Source: an uncultured Pelagibacteraceae bacterium
GTDB taxonomy: Bacteria; Pseudomonadota; Alphaproteobacteria; Pelagibacterales; Pelagibacteraceae
DNA: 64,000 nucleotides
Reading direction: 5' to 3'
Assembly (NCBI GenBank): GCA_902528175.1
Contig: CABZRN010000001.1
Coordinates: 40,390-104,389 of the forward strand
Below, piece by piece: positions 25,628 through 35,275 of this stretch (the stretch's first letter is position 1; each line of letters begins with the position of its first letter). The notes beneath the pieces were generated by a model, which saw nothing but the letters and a program-made list of their open reading frames with translations, searched no databases and was not told where the DNA came from. The position numbers were made by a program, and so were the translations under genes.

Positions 25628-26353
25628 TTAATAAGCCTTATTTATATATATGTATTCAAAGGTTTTTCTAAATGGCATTTTTTTTTTAAATATTTGTTCG
25701 AAATTATTTTCTTTAAGAAAACTGTTAATATCAGAAAATTTATATCCTTTTTTGATCATATCATCATAATGATGTTCAAATAAAATTAATTTTATATTTT
25801 TTAAATTTTTTAAAGCTCCTTTCACTATCTCATACTCATAACCTTCAGTATCAATTTTAAGAAAATCAATTTTACTGATTTTTTTAATTTTCATATAATT
25901 ATCGATAGTCACTTGATTGACCATTATATTTTTAAAAAAATTTTGTTCGTTTAAACCTAAAAAATTTTTTTTTTTTTTAAAATATTTCGAGTTAGTATTT
26001 AGGTCTTTAATAGTTGATGATGAACTTTCTTTGATGTGTTTTAAATATTTTTTTCCACTGCTAGCGCCAACTGCAAGATTTTCAATATTTAACTTTGTTT
26101 TCTTTAATCTTGACTTTAATTTTGGTAATCGATCTTTTAAAACCCTAAAAGTTAACGGGCTAGCCTCAAATGAGTAAATATGATTAATTTCAAAGTGTCT
26201 ATTAAAAGACAATATTGACTCTCCTTTGTGTGCGCCAATATCAAACATGATTTTTAATTTTTTATATTGTTTCTTTAATAAAAAATTAAATATTTTTTTT
26301 TTATGAAAATTATCAAATAATTCCAATATTATTAATGAAACATACTTTATCAT
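25628..26353 (-). CDS. FkbM family methyltransferase
   Basis: SAM-dependent methyltransferase, probably O-methylating a sugar of the surface glycan. MFDIGAHKGESILSFNRHFE is the SAM-binding motif I, IYSFEASPLTFRVLKD is motif II, LNIENLAVGASSGKKYL follows, and VTIDNYMKIKKISKIDFLKI with DTEGYEYEIVKGA completes the FkbM signature. At 241 aa it is full length. The coding strand has an uninterrupted A14 (KKKKN, about residues 125-130) that would put the rest out of frame after a one-base slip. The start overlaps the next upstream gene by 4 nt. Confidence 0.88.
   Translation of the reverse strand: MIKYVSLIILELFDNFHKKKIFNFLLKKQYKKLKIMFDIGAHKGESILSFNRHFEINHIYSFEASPLTFRVLKDRLPKLKSRLKKTKLNIENLAVGASSGKKYLKHIKESSSSTIKDLNTNSKYFKKKKNFLGLNEQNFFKNIMVNQVTIDNYMKIKKISKIDFLKIDTEGYEYEIVKGALKNLKNIKLILFEHHYDDMIKKGYKFSDINSFLKENNFEQIFKKKMPFRKTFEYIYINKAY
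25965..25978. repeat. A14/T14 homopolymer inside the FkbM gene
   Basis: Fourteen consecutive T on the plus strand (A on the coding strand) in mid-gene. The other long runs I counted reach 11 bases at most (in colD, the GT-C gene, tal, pgeF and midA), so this one stands out. Runs of this length are prone to replication and polymerase slippage. Confidence 0.9.
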
Positions 26354-28032
26354 TTATTTCTTATAAATATATATTTTCCAAATTTTTTTTTAATTGTATA
26401 TTTTTTTGAGTTACAGTATTTTTCGTTTTCTAGACATTTTTCATAGTCATTAATTAATTTATCAAATTTGTTATCTATTCTAAAGTGAGCATTTTTAAGT
26501 TCATAATACGGACTATTTAAAACATTAAATTTATATTTGTTATTTTCCTTGTTTAATCTATCTATATTGCGAAAGATAAATACGCTAAAAGCTATTAATA
26601 AAATTAAAAATGTTTTTTTTCTAATTATTTTTAATTTTAAATTATTGCTACTAAGATATTTAGAAAAAGGTAAAATAAATGATAAAGCAAATAAAGAATA
26701 ACCGCCATACCTCAATGCTGGATGATTTATAAACCATTCTATTATTAGAGAGATAACTACAAGATATAAGAAATAAGCATTGAATGGTATTTTTTGTTTT
26801 TTTTTTATTTTTGAATAAAAAACAATTACAAAAATAAAAAACATAAATAAAAGGCCTAAAATAAAATCTAGTATTTTAGATAAAAAATAAGTATTAAACC
26901 AATTTGAAACCCAATTAAAATTTTTCACATAATTTTCTGGATTTGCAACTGTACTATTTGGTGTACTTCCTGCTTTGGACCAATTTTCATAGTGAAGTAA
27001 CATTCTACTAATTTCATTTGATTGAATAGACCACTCAAAGCTTGTAAAACAACTCTTTAAAACGGGATAAACTAAACAGCCTGAATTAAAAAAATTATTT
27101 AGTAAGACAAAAAATAATAATATAATTGAAAAATATAGGCTCTTATTTCTAGTTAATATTTTAATTATTTTTAATGAATTAAATTTAGAAAAAATAAAAA
27201 ATAAAAATGGTAGTAGAAAAAGCAAATATAAGAAGTAAAAAGCTTTTAAGGATATAGTTAATACAAAGAGTATTGCCAAAATAGACACATCATAGTCAGA
27301 TATTTTTACTTTATTAAAAATCCTTAAAAGTTCACTAATGATTATTAAAATTAAAATCATTGCTGATCTATCGGTACCGTGTTCCGCTAGCCTATAAAAA
27401 AAAACCAAAATAAAAACTAAAGATAATAAATTAAAATAATATAAATAATCTATATCTTCATACTTAAGTAAATTTAAAATTTTTGTGATAAACAAATATA
27501 AGCTAAAGCCAAAAATGGCCAGTGAGCCAATATGAAACAAATTGTACTTTATAACTGGGAGATAAAATAATGAATTTAAATAGAATATAGATGAAGGGGT
27601 TCTAAAACCGTGATTAAAGCTACCAATTCCAATATAAAAGGAATTTTCTGTTAGGTAATATGTATAGGGAAAATGATAATAAGGAAAATCATCATGTGCT
27701 TTAAATATGATAAATGACATAAACAAACATAAAAATATTATAGGGAATAATTTTATGTCTTGTTTTAAAAAAAAATTGTTTAACAAGAAATAAAAAAATA
27801 CTATTAGACCAATAAGGAATATAACTGAGTTATGTAATAAGTTGTGCGGTAAAAAAACATTCGTAACATAGGAAATTATAATTAAAAAAAAAACTCCAAA
27901 CAATCCTGTGTAACCTATACAAATTAAATTTTTTGGTGTCTTAATTAATTTTTGGAAAATTAATCCATATCCTAAAATGGAAAGTAAAGAAGTTATATAA
28001 AAAAAAAGAAGGATAAATAAATCAGGTTTCAT
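26350..28032 (-). CDS. Large polytopic membrane protein, GT-C-like (putative)
   Basis: A 560-residue integral membrane protein with around 12 hydrophobic helices and a C-terminal tail rich in Lys/Asn/Tyr. After the third or fourth helix, KAHDDFPYYHFPYTYYLTEN and IGSFNHGFRTPSSIFYL form a loop with paired Asp and His like that of GT-C glycosyltransferases (LIC_10190-like membrane proteins). It could add a sugar from a lipid-linked donor, but no conserved catalytic set can be proven by eye; a flippase or polymerase role is a less likely alternative. It overlaps both neighbours by 4 nt and is probably co-translated with the initiating transferase upstream. Confidence 0.6.
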   Translation of the reverse strand: MKPDLFILLFFYITSLLSILGYGLIFQKLIKTPKNLICIGYTGLFGVFFLIIISYVTNVFLPHNLLHNSVIFLIGLIVFFYFLLNNFFLKQDIKLFPIIFLCLFMSFIIFKAHDDFPYYHFPYTYYLTENSFYIGIGSFNHGFRTPSSIFYLNSLFYLPVIKYNLFHIGSLAIFGFSLYLFITKILNLLKYEDIDYLYYFNLLSLVFILVFFYRLAEHGTDRSAMILILIIISELLRIFNKVKISDYDVSILAILFVLTISLKAFYFLYLLFLLPFLFFIFSKFNSLKIIKILTRNKSLYFSIILLFFVLLNNFFNSGCLVYPVLKSCFTSFEWSIQSNEISRMLLHYENWSKAGSTPNSTVANPENYVKNFNWVSNWFNTYFLSKILDFILGLLFMFFIFVIVFYSKIKKKQKIPFNAYFLYLVVISLIIEWFINHPALRYGGYSLFALSFILPFSKYLSSNNLKLKIIRKKTFLILLIAFSVFIFRNIDRLNKENNKYKFNVLNSPYYELKNAHFRIDNKFDKLINDYEKCLENEKYCNSKKYTIKKKFGKYIFIRNK

Positions 28033-29024
28033 TCTTTAATAAAAAAAAAGAGTAAAAAATAACATATTATAAATAAAAAAGTTAATTTAATTTGGTAAAT
28101 AGTATTATACGGATCAATTGCAACAAAATATAAAGCTAAAAAATTGAAACAGTTTATTAAAATACTGCTAAAGTTGTTTGCAATTAGTTTCTTTTTGACA
28201 ATTTTTCTGTTTATTAATTTAAAAATTAATTGATGTAAATGATTACTATCAGGAGCAAGTGGTGAAAACTTTGACAAAAGTTTTCTTATAATAGAAAAGA
28301 GGTTTTCAAAACAAGGAAGCCAAATTAAATTGATAAAAAAATATGGCGAAACATCAATATATAAATTATGGGATTTTATAATCAAGTATCCTACGAAAAA
28401 AGATAATAAATATGCACCTGCATCCCCCAACATTAATAAATTGTTAAAATTTAAAACAATAAGAAATAGTAAAAATAAAAAAAAATAATTTAGGTTATTT
28501 TCAAAATAAATTATCTCTGGAACAAAATTTAAATTTATTAAAATGTAAATAACTATTGTTAAATACGAAATTAATAAAGAGTTTAAACCGTCAATAAAAT
28601 TCGAACCATTAATTAAAATTAATAAACAAAATACTGTAAAGAATAAGTTAAAATAAGTATTTTTTAAAATGTTATCAAAAAAATCTATTCTTGATGATAA
28701 TATTTCCAAATTTAAAAAAATTACGCATGATAAAATTATTATTAACTGTAATACGAATCTTAATATTGGGGATTTTAGAATTTTTCTATCTGAAAAAAAA
28801 CCTATTAAGAAAATTAAAATTAAAAGAAAATTAAAAATAAAATTATTTGGATTTATCAAGATTGTAGGTATGATTAAAAAAATACCACCTGTTAATGGAA
28901 TATTATTTTCATTGGTGGTTAGTTGATGTTTATCACCAGAGTAATTAGAAAAATATTCTTTTTTTTTAAAATAAACTGATAATGATAAAACCAAAACTAT
29001 ATAAGCAAAAAATATATAATACAT
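28029..29024 (-). CDS. WecA/MraY-type lipid-carrier sugar-phosphate transferase
   Basis: Polytopic enzyme of the MraY/WecA/WbpL family that starts glycan assembly on undecaprenyl phosphate. About ten helices are present. The family loops are GDKHQLTTNENNIPLTGGIF near the N-terminus, GSNFIDGLNSLLISY (the NxxDGxxxL motif), LLMLGDAGAYLLSFFVGYL, and APDSNHLHQLIFKL with the HxxH of the last cytoplasmic loop. At 331 aa it is complete. It lies one base after the adjacent GT2 gene and is the best candidate to initiate the island's polymer; the sugar it transfers is not determinable. Confidence 0.85.
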   Translation of the reverse strand: MYYIFFAYIVLVLSLSVYFKKKEYFSNYSGDKHQLTTNENNIPLTGGIFLIIPTILINPNNFIFNFLLILIFLIGFFSDRKILKSPILRFVLQLIIILSCVIFLNLEILSSRIDFFDNILKNTYFNLFFTVFCLLILINGSNFIDGLNSLLISYLTIVIYILINLNFVPEIIYFENNLNYFFLFLLFLIVLNFNNLLMLGDAGAYLLSFFVGYLIIKSHNLYIDVSPYFFINLIWLPCFENLFSIIRKLLSKFSPLAPDSNHLHQLIFKLINRKIVKKKLIANNFSSILINCFNFLALYFVAIDPYNTIYQIKLTFLFIICYFLLFFFIKE

Positions 29025-29025
29025 A

Positions 29026-29769
29026 CTATTTTTTAAGAATAAAATTTACACCTAAACAAATAAGAAGATATAAAGATTTTATTGTATTAAACTTCATATA
29101 TTTATTATAAACTTTAAATCCATCGAATAATTTTTGAAATATGGATGACGACAAAGAGTGAGGTGAATTTGTCCAAGAAGTTAGATACTCATCTAAGGCA
29201 TATATTTTATTGTTATTTTGTAATAATTTAAGCCACAAGACAAAATCCTCTTTTGTTTTTAGATTAGCAAATTTAAATTTATCTGAGATTAAACTTTTTT
29301 TTATAATTACCGTCGATAGACCAATGTCACAAGATTTTAATAAATCTTTTAGAGAAAAAAAATTTCTTGCTACTCTCTTTCCTAATATTTTATCTTTATC
29401 ATCAACAATATAATAAGAGGTATGTGAAATATTTATATCGTTTTTATTCATAAAGTTTATCTGTCTTTCTAATTTTTTAATTTGCCAAGTGTCATCCGAG
29501 TCAATAAAGGCAATATATTTGCCTTTTGCCTTTTCTATACCTTTGTTTCTTGAATTTCCAGCACCCTCGTTTTTCAAGTTTTTTATTATTATTATTCTTT
29601 TATCTTTTTTTTGCATTTCACTTATAAATTTTAGGTCACTAGTATCCTCATCATCATATATTATTATGATTTCAAAATTTTTATAAGTTTGGTTTATGAT
29701 TGAGGTAATTGTATTATTTATATATTTTTTTTTTCTATAATATGGAATAATTATACTAACTAAATCCAT
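29026..29769 (-). CDS. Family 2 glycosyltransferase
   Basis: GT-A fold transferase with opening LVSIIIPYYRKKKYINNTIT and SIINQTYKNFEIIIIYD. NEGAGNSRNKGIEKAKGKYI follows, and the DXD motif lies in AFIDSDDTWQIKKLERQ. The C-terminal half contains GLSTVIIKKSL and FANLKTKEDFVLWLKLL, which includes the conserved ED catalytic-base region. At 247 aa it is complete. It follows rpoD after 19 nt on the same strand without an obvious terminator, so part of the island may be read from the dnaG-rpoD transcript. Confidence 0.9.
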   Translation of the reverse strand: MDLVSIIIPYYRKKKYINNTITSIINQTYKNFEIIIIYDDEDTSDLKFISEMQKKDKRIIIIKNLKNEGAGNSRNKGIEKAKGKYIAFIDSDDTWQIKKLERQINFMNKNDINISHTSYYIVDDKDKILGKRVARNFFSLKDLLKSCDIGLSTVIIKKSLISDKFKFANLKTKEDFVLWLKLLQNNNKIYALDEYLTSWTNSPHSLSSSIFQKLFDGFKVYNKYMKFNTIKSLYLLICLGVNFILKK

Positions 29770-29788
29770 TTACTAAGTATCTTGAAAA

Positions 29789-31642
29789 TCAACTTTCTAG
29801 AAAACTCTTTAATTGTTTTGATCTACTTGGATGTTTAAGTTTTCTTAAAGCTTTTGCCTCAATTTGTCTTATTCTTTCTCGCGTAACAGAGAACTGAAGT
29901 CCAACTTCCTCTAACGTATGGTCTGTATTCATACCTACTCCAAATCTCATTCTTAAAACTCTTTCTTCTCTTGGCGTTAGTGTAGAGAGAATTTTTGTTG
30001 TTGCTTCACTAAGATTTGATTTTATTGCTTGCTCTAAAGGTGCTAAAGCTTTTGTATCCTCAATAAAATCTCCCAAGTTACTATCCTCTTCATCACCGAC
30101 TGGTTTTTCCAATGAAACTGGTTCTTTTGAAATTTTTAAAACTTTTCTAACTTTCTCTAATGGCATTCTTAATTTTTTAGCAAGCTCCTCAGGAGTGGCT
30201 TCTCTTCCAAATTCACTTAAAATTAATCTTTGCGTCCTAACAATTTTATTAATTGTTTCTATCATATGAACTGGAATTCTTATTGTTCTTGCTTGATCTG
30301 CGATAGATCTTGTAATTGCTTGTCTTATCCACCATGTAGCGTATGTCGAAAATTTATATCCACGTCTATACTCAAATTTATCAACTGCTTTCATTAAACC
30401 GATATTTCCTTCTTGTATTAAATCAAGAAACTGCAATCCTCGGTTTGTATATTTTTTTGCAATTGAAATAACTAATCTTAAATTAGCCTCCACCATTTCT
30501 TTTTTTGCTATACGTGACTCTTTTTCACCTTTTTGGATTCTGCTGACTAATTTTTTAAAATCAGTTACACTTACGCCAAGCTTGTGACTTATTTCAACTA
30601 ATCTATCTCTGATATTTTTAAATTCGTTTTTATTTTTACTAAAAAAGTTTTTCCAGGTTGAGTTTGATGCTAAAAAATTTTTTAGATTAGGGTTTATCTC
30701 ATTTCCTATGTAAAATTTTATAAATTCTTCTCTTGGGATTTTATCAGACATGGCTAATCTTAATAAATTACCTTCTAAAGAAATTATCTTTTTATTTTCA
30801 ATATAATGTTTTTGAACCAAGCTCTCTAAGACAGAGGGTGATAATTGTAAAGATTTTATACTTTCTAAAATATCATTTACAATATTTTGATAATTTTTTT
30901 CTTTAGCATTTGAAAACTTTTCGATATTTAAGATACAATTTAGTTTTTCTTTTTGGTGTTTGATTAATTTTGAATAATGTTTTGTTAAATTACTCACTGT
31001 CTCTAAAACTTTAGGTTTTATTTCACTTTCCATTGCCGCTAATGTCGGATTAAATTCATCATCATCTGGAGAACTATTTTCTTTTTTTTCCTCTGCTGAT
31101 CCATCTTTATTTGATTGTTCTTCGTCCTTATTTTTTTTATTTTTTAAACCTTGAGAGGAATTTTCTTCTTCCATATAATTGGTATCTATATCAATAATTT
31201 CTCTTACCATAATTTCGTCTTTTTGAAGTTTTTCATTCCAATCTGAAAATTGCTGAGCAGTAATAGGGCTTTGGGAAAGGGCATTTAACATTACATCTTT
31301 TCCAGCTTCAATTCTTTTTGCAATTGCAATCTCTCCCTCTCTTGAAAGTAGTTCTACTCCCCCCATCTCTCTTAAATACATACGAATTGGGTCATCACTT
31401 TTTTCTAAACTTTTTGGCTCTTCCTTATTTTGGCTATCTCTTTTTTTTATAGCTTTAAAATCTGATTTTTTTTCTACTAATGATATTTTTTCATCTAATA
31501 TATGTATAAAAGCTTGCGATAAATTTTCACCTGATAGATTTCTTTTTCCTAACGATTTACTTAGTTCCTCATGAGTAATGAAACCTCTATGGACACCCCT
31601 GCCCATTAGTCTAGCAAATGATTTTGTAATAATTCTTTCCAC
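29789..31642 (-). CDS. rpoD: RNA polymerase sigma factor RpoD (sigma-70)
   Basis: Primary sigma factor. A degenerate N-terminal region 1.1 is followed by [20 protein letters not shown] (region 1.2) and a lengthy non-conserved insert with an acidic, Ser/Lys-rich tract (about 165-195). Then come regions 2.1-2.4 ([60 protein letters not shown]), region 3 and region 4 ([40 protein letters not shown]). At 617 aa it is typical. Its -10 and -35 contact residues are intact, consistent with TTGACA/TATAAT-like promoters here. Confidence 0.97.
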   Translation of the reverse strand: MERIITKSFARLMGRGVHRGFITHEELSKSLGKRNLSGENLSQAFIHILDEKISLVEKKSDFKAIKKRDSQNKEEPKSLEKSDDPIRMYLREMGGVELLSREGEIAIAKRIEAGKDVMLNALSQSPITAQQFSDWNEKLQKDEIMVREIIDIDTNYMEEENSSQGLKNKKNKDEEQSNKDGSAEEKKENSSPDDDEFNPTLAAMESEIKPKVLETVSNLTKHYSKLIKHQKEKLNCILNIEKFSNAKEKNYQNIVNDILESIKSLQLSPSVLESLVQKHYIENKKIISLEGNLLRLAMSDKIPREEFIKFYIGNEINPNLKNFLASNSTWKNFFSKNKNEFKNIRDRLVEISHKLGVSVTDFKKLVSRIQKGEKESRIAKKEMVEANLRLVISIAKKYTNRGLQFLDLIQEGNIGLMKAVDKFEYRRGYKFSTYATWWIRQAITRSIADQARTIRIPVHMIETINKIVRTQRLILSEFGREATPEELAKKLRMPLEKVRKVLKISKEPVSLEKPVGDEEDSNLGDFIEDTKALAPLEQAIKSNLSEATTKILSTLTPREERVLRMRFGVGMNTDHTLEEVGLQFSVTRERIRQIEAKALRKLKHPSRSKQLKSFLES

Positions 31643-31710
31643 AGTTTAAAAAATTTGGAATTCCTTATATAATGACAATTTTAAAAAAATCTACGATTTT
31701 TTGTGTTTAT

Positions 31711-33483
31711 TTAATTAATATTTTGCTCTTTTTTAAGCCTTCTAATTTCATCAAAAGTATTTTGGTTAAAATCTTGAGCAAATTTTGATTCTAGCTCTTG
31801 GATTCTCAATTCTAAACTATATGTCTTAAGATCTTTTTTAATATCTTCAAATATTTCAGATATTTTTGAATGGTCATCATCATTTTTTTTAATAATATGT
31901 TTTACGGTTGCAAACTTATTGATATTTTCTAAAAAATTTTTGTCTATATCTATATCATTATAGTCTCCATTTTTTAACGACTGTTCAACTAATTGAAAAA
32001 TAATTTTATTTTCATTTGAAAAAAAAAACAAATCTTCAAATAAATCTAACCGATGATAGAAGAAATTTAAATTATTTAAAATTATATATAGTAAAGAAAG
32101 TTCTTTAATTTGTATTGAAGAAAATTTTTGTGTTTCCTTGAATATATTTTTTGTAATTTCAAGAGATCTGGTTTTTTTGAACTTAAAATTATTTTTCGAA
32201 AAGTTAGTTTTTAAAGGTAAAAAATTTGAAAGCTGATCTAAAAAAAATCCTAAAACATATTTTTTAACAACTGTATCATTTATAGAATTAGCCAAAGTTG
32301 TCAATTTTTTTTCAATCATAGCAAGCTCTGTGGGCGATTTTTTTGAGTTATTCAAATAGTGGTTAAAAATAAATTTATGTATTTGTATTTTGTTATCAAC
32401 AGAATATTTTAAAAATTGCTCTTTGCCCTTACTTTCCACAAAACTATCAGGATCTTCACCATCTGGTAAAAATAAGAAAGATATTTGTTTTTCAGGTTGC
32501 AAGAACTTTAAAGAATTTTCAGCTGCTCTTAACGCTGCTTTGTAGCCACTTTCATCTCCATCAAAACAAATAATAATTTCTGAAAAGAATTGTCCCAATG
32601 AAAAAATTTGTTTATTTGTAAGTGCAGTGCCAAGGTTTGCAACACAATTAAATATTTGATTGTTATATAATTTTATAACATCCATATATCCTTCAACTAA
32701 GTATACCTCATCATATTTGTTTGAAATTTTTCTCGCTTTATTCAAATTATAAAGATTATTTCCCTTTTTGAAAAAGTTAGTTTCCGGAGAATTAATGTAT
32801 TTTGCAATTTTTTTATTTTCCCCAATTATCCTTCCACCAACGGCAATTGGTTTTCCAGTTAAAGAATAAATTGGAAAAATTAATCTTCCTCTAAACCTAT
32901 CAACGTACTCATTTTTTCTTTCATCTAAGTAAAACAAACCAGAGTTCTTCAAACTTTGTACCTCAAATTGATTTTTCAAATCTAGAAATGACTTTGAGTC
33001 AAATGGAACATAGCCCAAATTAAATTCTTCAATGGTTTTATTATCTAAATTTCTTTTTTTTAAGTAATCTAAAACTTTTTTATTTGATGTGTTTAATGAC
33101 GTAATATTTTTTCTGTTTCTATCTATATAAACAGAATGAATTTCTGTATATGTATTCCATTCTTTTTCTCTTTGTTCATCTTGTTTAGTAAATCTATAAG
33201 GTTGCAATCCAGCCTGATTTGCTAAACTTCTAACAGCTTCTCCAAAATTTAAATTTTGAGTTTTCATTAAAAAATCAAATATGTTTCCATGTTCTCCTGT
33301 GCTAAAGCAATGATAGAAACCTTTTTCATCATTAATTGTGAATGAGGGTGTTTTTTCATTCTTAAAAGGTGACAGACCGACAAATTCCTTGCCTCTTTTT
33401 TTAATTGCTAAAAATTTAGATACTACTGTAGATACTTTTAACCTTGATTTTATCTCTTCTAAATATTCCTTTGGGTATTTCAT
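31711..33483 (-). CDS. dnaG: DNA primase with degenerate zinc-binding domain
   Basis: Synthesises RNA primers at the replication fork. The N-terminal domain reads FVGLSPFKNEKTPSFTINDE and GFYHCFSTGEHGNIFDF. Against the usual CPFH...CFGC zinc site, Ser38, Lys41 and Thr62 replace three ligands and only Cys59 remains. The Toprim core is normal: VYLVEGYMDVIKLYN (catalytic Glu), ANLGTALTNKQI and IICFDGDESGYKAALRA (Asp-x-Asp). The C-terminal DnaB-binding region is diverged. At 590 aa the length is normal. It lies 68 nt before rpoD, as in the classic macromolecular-synthesis operon. Confidence 0.95.
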   Translation of the reverse strand: MKYPKEYLEEIKSRLKVSTVVSKFLAIKKRGKEFVGLSPFKNEKTPSFTINDEKGFYHCFSTGEHGNIFDFLMKTQNLNFGEAVRSLANQAGLQPYRFTKQDEQREKEWNTYTEIHSVYIDRNRKNITSLNTSNKKVLDYLKKRNLDNKTIEEFNLGYVPFDSKSFLDLKNQFEVQSLKNSGLFYLDERKNEYVDRFRGRLIFPIYSLTGKPIAVGGRIIGENKKIAKYINSPETNFFKKGNNLYNLNKARKISNKYDEVYLVEGYMDVIKLYNNQIFNCVANLGTALTNKQIFSLGQFFSEIIICFDGDESGYKAALRAAENSLKFLQPEKQISFLFLPDGEDPDSFVESKGKEQFLKYSVDNKIQIHKFIFNHYLNNSKKSPTELAMIEKKLTTLANSINDTVVKKYVLGFFLDQLSNFLPLKTNFSKNNFKFKKTRSLEITKNIFKETQKFSSIQIKELSLLYIILNNLNFFYHRLDLFEDLFFFSNENKIIFQLVEQSLKNGDYNDIDIDKNFLENINKFATVKHIIKKNDDDHSKISEIFEDIKKDLKTYSLELRIQELESKFAQDFNQNTFDEIRRLKKEQNIN

Positions 33484-33493
33484 ATTAAATAAA

Positions 33494-33955
33494 TCATTTA
33501 TTTAAAATCTCTTTTAAAACTTTGCCCGCTAAAGAAAAATCTAATGTATCAGAATATTTTTTTTTTAACTCTCCCATAACCTTTCCCATATCTTTTATTG
33601 ATGATGCTTTTGTAGATCCTATTATTTCACTACAGATTTTCTTTGTTTCTTCTTCGCTCATCTGTTTTGGTAAGTAGCTTGATAAAATTTCTTGCTCTTG
33701 TTTTTCAATTTGAAGCAAATCATCTCTATTATTTTTCTTATAAACTTCAATTGATTCGGCTCTTTGTTTAATCATTTTCTTCAACATTTTTTTTATATCA
33801 TCATCATCAGTCTCTTTTTTTTGAGGTCCTGATCTATTGATAATATCTAATTCTTTAATGCCAGATAATATTAACCTGTAAGTTGATATTTTTATTTTAT
33901 CTTTTAATTTAAGTGAATTTTTGTAGTCTAAATCAATCTTGTCTCTAATTGCCAT
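33494..33955 (-). CDS. GatB/YqeY domain protein
   Basis: Small helical protein resembling the tail of GatB, of unclear role although conserved next to dnaG/carA in alphaproteobacteria. I use the ATG giving MAIRDKIDLDYKNSLKLKDK, which matches family N-termini; the longer frame starts at a TTG and adds 12 unsupported residues. Family blocks: STYRLILSGIKELDI, ILSSYLPKQMSEEE and DMGKVMGELKKKYSDTLDFS followed by AGKVLKEIL. At 153 aa it is complete. It is 10 nt upstream of dnaG on the same strand and divergent from carA. Confidence 0.9.
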   Translation of the reverse strand: MAIRDKIDLDYKNSLKLKDKIKISTYRLILSGIKELDIINRSGPQKKETDDDDIKKMLKKMIKQRAESIEVYKKNNRDDLLQIEKQEQEILSSYLPKQMSEEETKKICSEIIGSTKASSIKDMGKVMGELKKKYSDTLDFSLAGKVLKEILNK

Positions 33956-34081
33956 GATCACAAACTTACTTTTAAAGAGAAATTTCTTCAAAAGAAAAAA
34001 TAATTTTTTTTAGTATTTTCCATTAGATATGTTGCGGAAAAAAGGGTTTTATTGTATTAACCTTTAACTCATGAGTTGTAA

Positions 34082-35275
34082 TTGACATCAAAACAGAAAA
34101 ACAAAACTTCAAATTTTTCTAATTTACGCCCGGCCATTTTAGTTCTTGAAAATAAATCAATATTTAAAGGTATCGGATTAGGTTATCAAGGAGAGGCAAC
34201 TGGAGAAGTTTGTTTTAATACTTCGCTAACAGGTTACCAAGAAATTATATCTGATCCATCTTATGCTGGACAAATAATTAATTTTACTTTTCCTCACATT
34301 GGGAATGTTGGGACTAACAAGGAGGATATTGAGTCTGACAAAATTTGGACTAGAGGTGTGATATTTAATTCTGAAATAACAAGTCCTTCAAATTATAGAT
34401 CTCTTCAAAATTTAGATAACTGGCTGAAAAAAAATAAAATAGTTGGAATAACTGGTTTGGATACTAGAAGCTTAACAAATTTTATTAGGGATAGGGGAGC
34501 GCCTAAAGGTACGATAGCAAACTTTAAAGATAGAAATTTTAACATAAGTAAGTTAATAAAAAAATCGATAAATTGGCCTGGGTTAAAAGGTATGGATCTT
34601 GCTAAAGAAGTCACAACACCAAAAACTTATACATGGAAAGGATTAAAAACCTGGAAAAAAATTAAAGGATTTGAAAAAAATAAAAAAAGAAAATTCAAGA
34701 TTGTTGCAATAGATTTTGGAATAAAGAAAAATATACTTAGATATTTTTCTAATTATGATTGTGAAGTTAAAGTAGTCTCATGTAAAAAAAAATCAGATGA
34801 AATTTTTAAATTAAAACCCCACGGTGTTTTTTTATCAAATGGTCCAGGGGATCCAGCTGCAACTGGAAAATATGCAATTAACGTTGTAAAAAATCTAATA
34901 CAGGGCGGTTTGCCTTTATTTGGTATTTGTTTGGGTCATCAAATATTAGCCCTTGCTTTAAACGCAAAAACAAGAAAAATGAAATTAGGGCACAGAGGTG
35001 CTAATCATCCTGTAAAAAATTTAATAACTAATAAAGTTGAAATAACAAGCCAAAACCATGGATTTGAAGTAATCAAAGAAAGTTTAAAGAAAAATACTGA
35101 AATAACACACTTATCCTTATTTGATAATTCTATTGAAGGTATAAGATTAAAAAATAAACCAGTTTTTTCTGTTCAATACCATCCAGAGGCAAACCCGGGT
35201 CCCCAAGATAGCAAATATTTATTTAGTCATTTCATGAAAGATGTAAAAAAATATGCCAAAAAGAAAAGATATTAA
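34082..35275 (+). CDS. carA: Carbamoyl-phosphate synthase small subunit
   Basis: Glutamine amidotransferase half of carbamoyl-phosphate synthase, feeding arginine and pyrimidine synthesis. The N-terminal domain has [20 protein letters not shown], and [20 protein letters not shown] with [20 protein letters not shown] follow. The C-terminal amidotransferase has [15 protein letters not shown] (nucleophile Cys), NHGFEV and [12 protein letters not shown] (His-Glu). At 397 aa it is normal. A TAA directly before base 34082 leaves TTG as the first usable start. The end overlaps carB by 23 nt. Confidence 0.96.
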   Translation: MTSKQKNKTSNFSNLRPAILVLENKSIFKGIGLGYQGEATGEVCFNTSLTGYQEIISDPSYAGQIINFTFPHIGNVGTNKEDIESDKIWTRGVIFNSEITSPSNYRSLQNLDNWLKKNKIVGITGLDTRSLTNFIRDRGAPKGTIANFKDRNFNISKLIKKSINWPGLKGMDLAKEVTTPKTYTWKGLKTWKKIKGFEKNKKRKFKIVAIDFGIKKNILRYFSNYDCEVKVVSCKKKSDEIFKLKPHGVFLSNGPGDPAATGKYAINVVKNLIQGGLPLFGICLGHQILALALNAKTRKMKLGHRGANHPVKNLITNKVEITSQNHGFEVIKESLKKNTEITHLSLFDNSIEGIRLKNKPVFSVQYHPEANPGPQDSKYLFSHFMKDVKKYAKKKRY

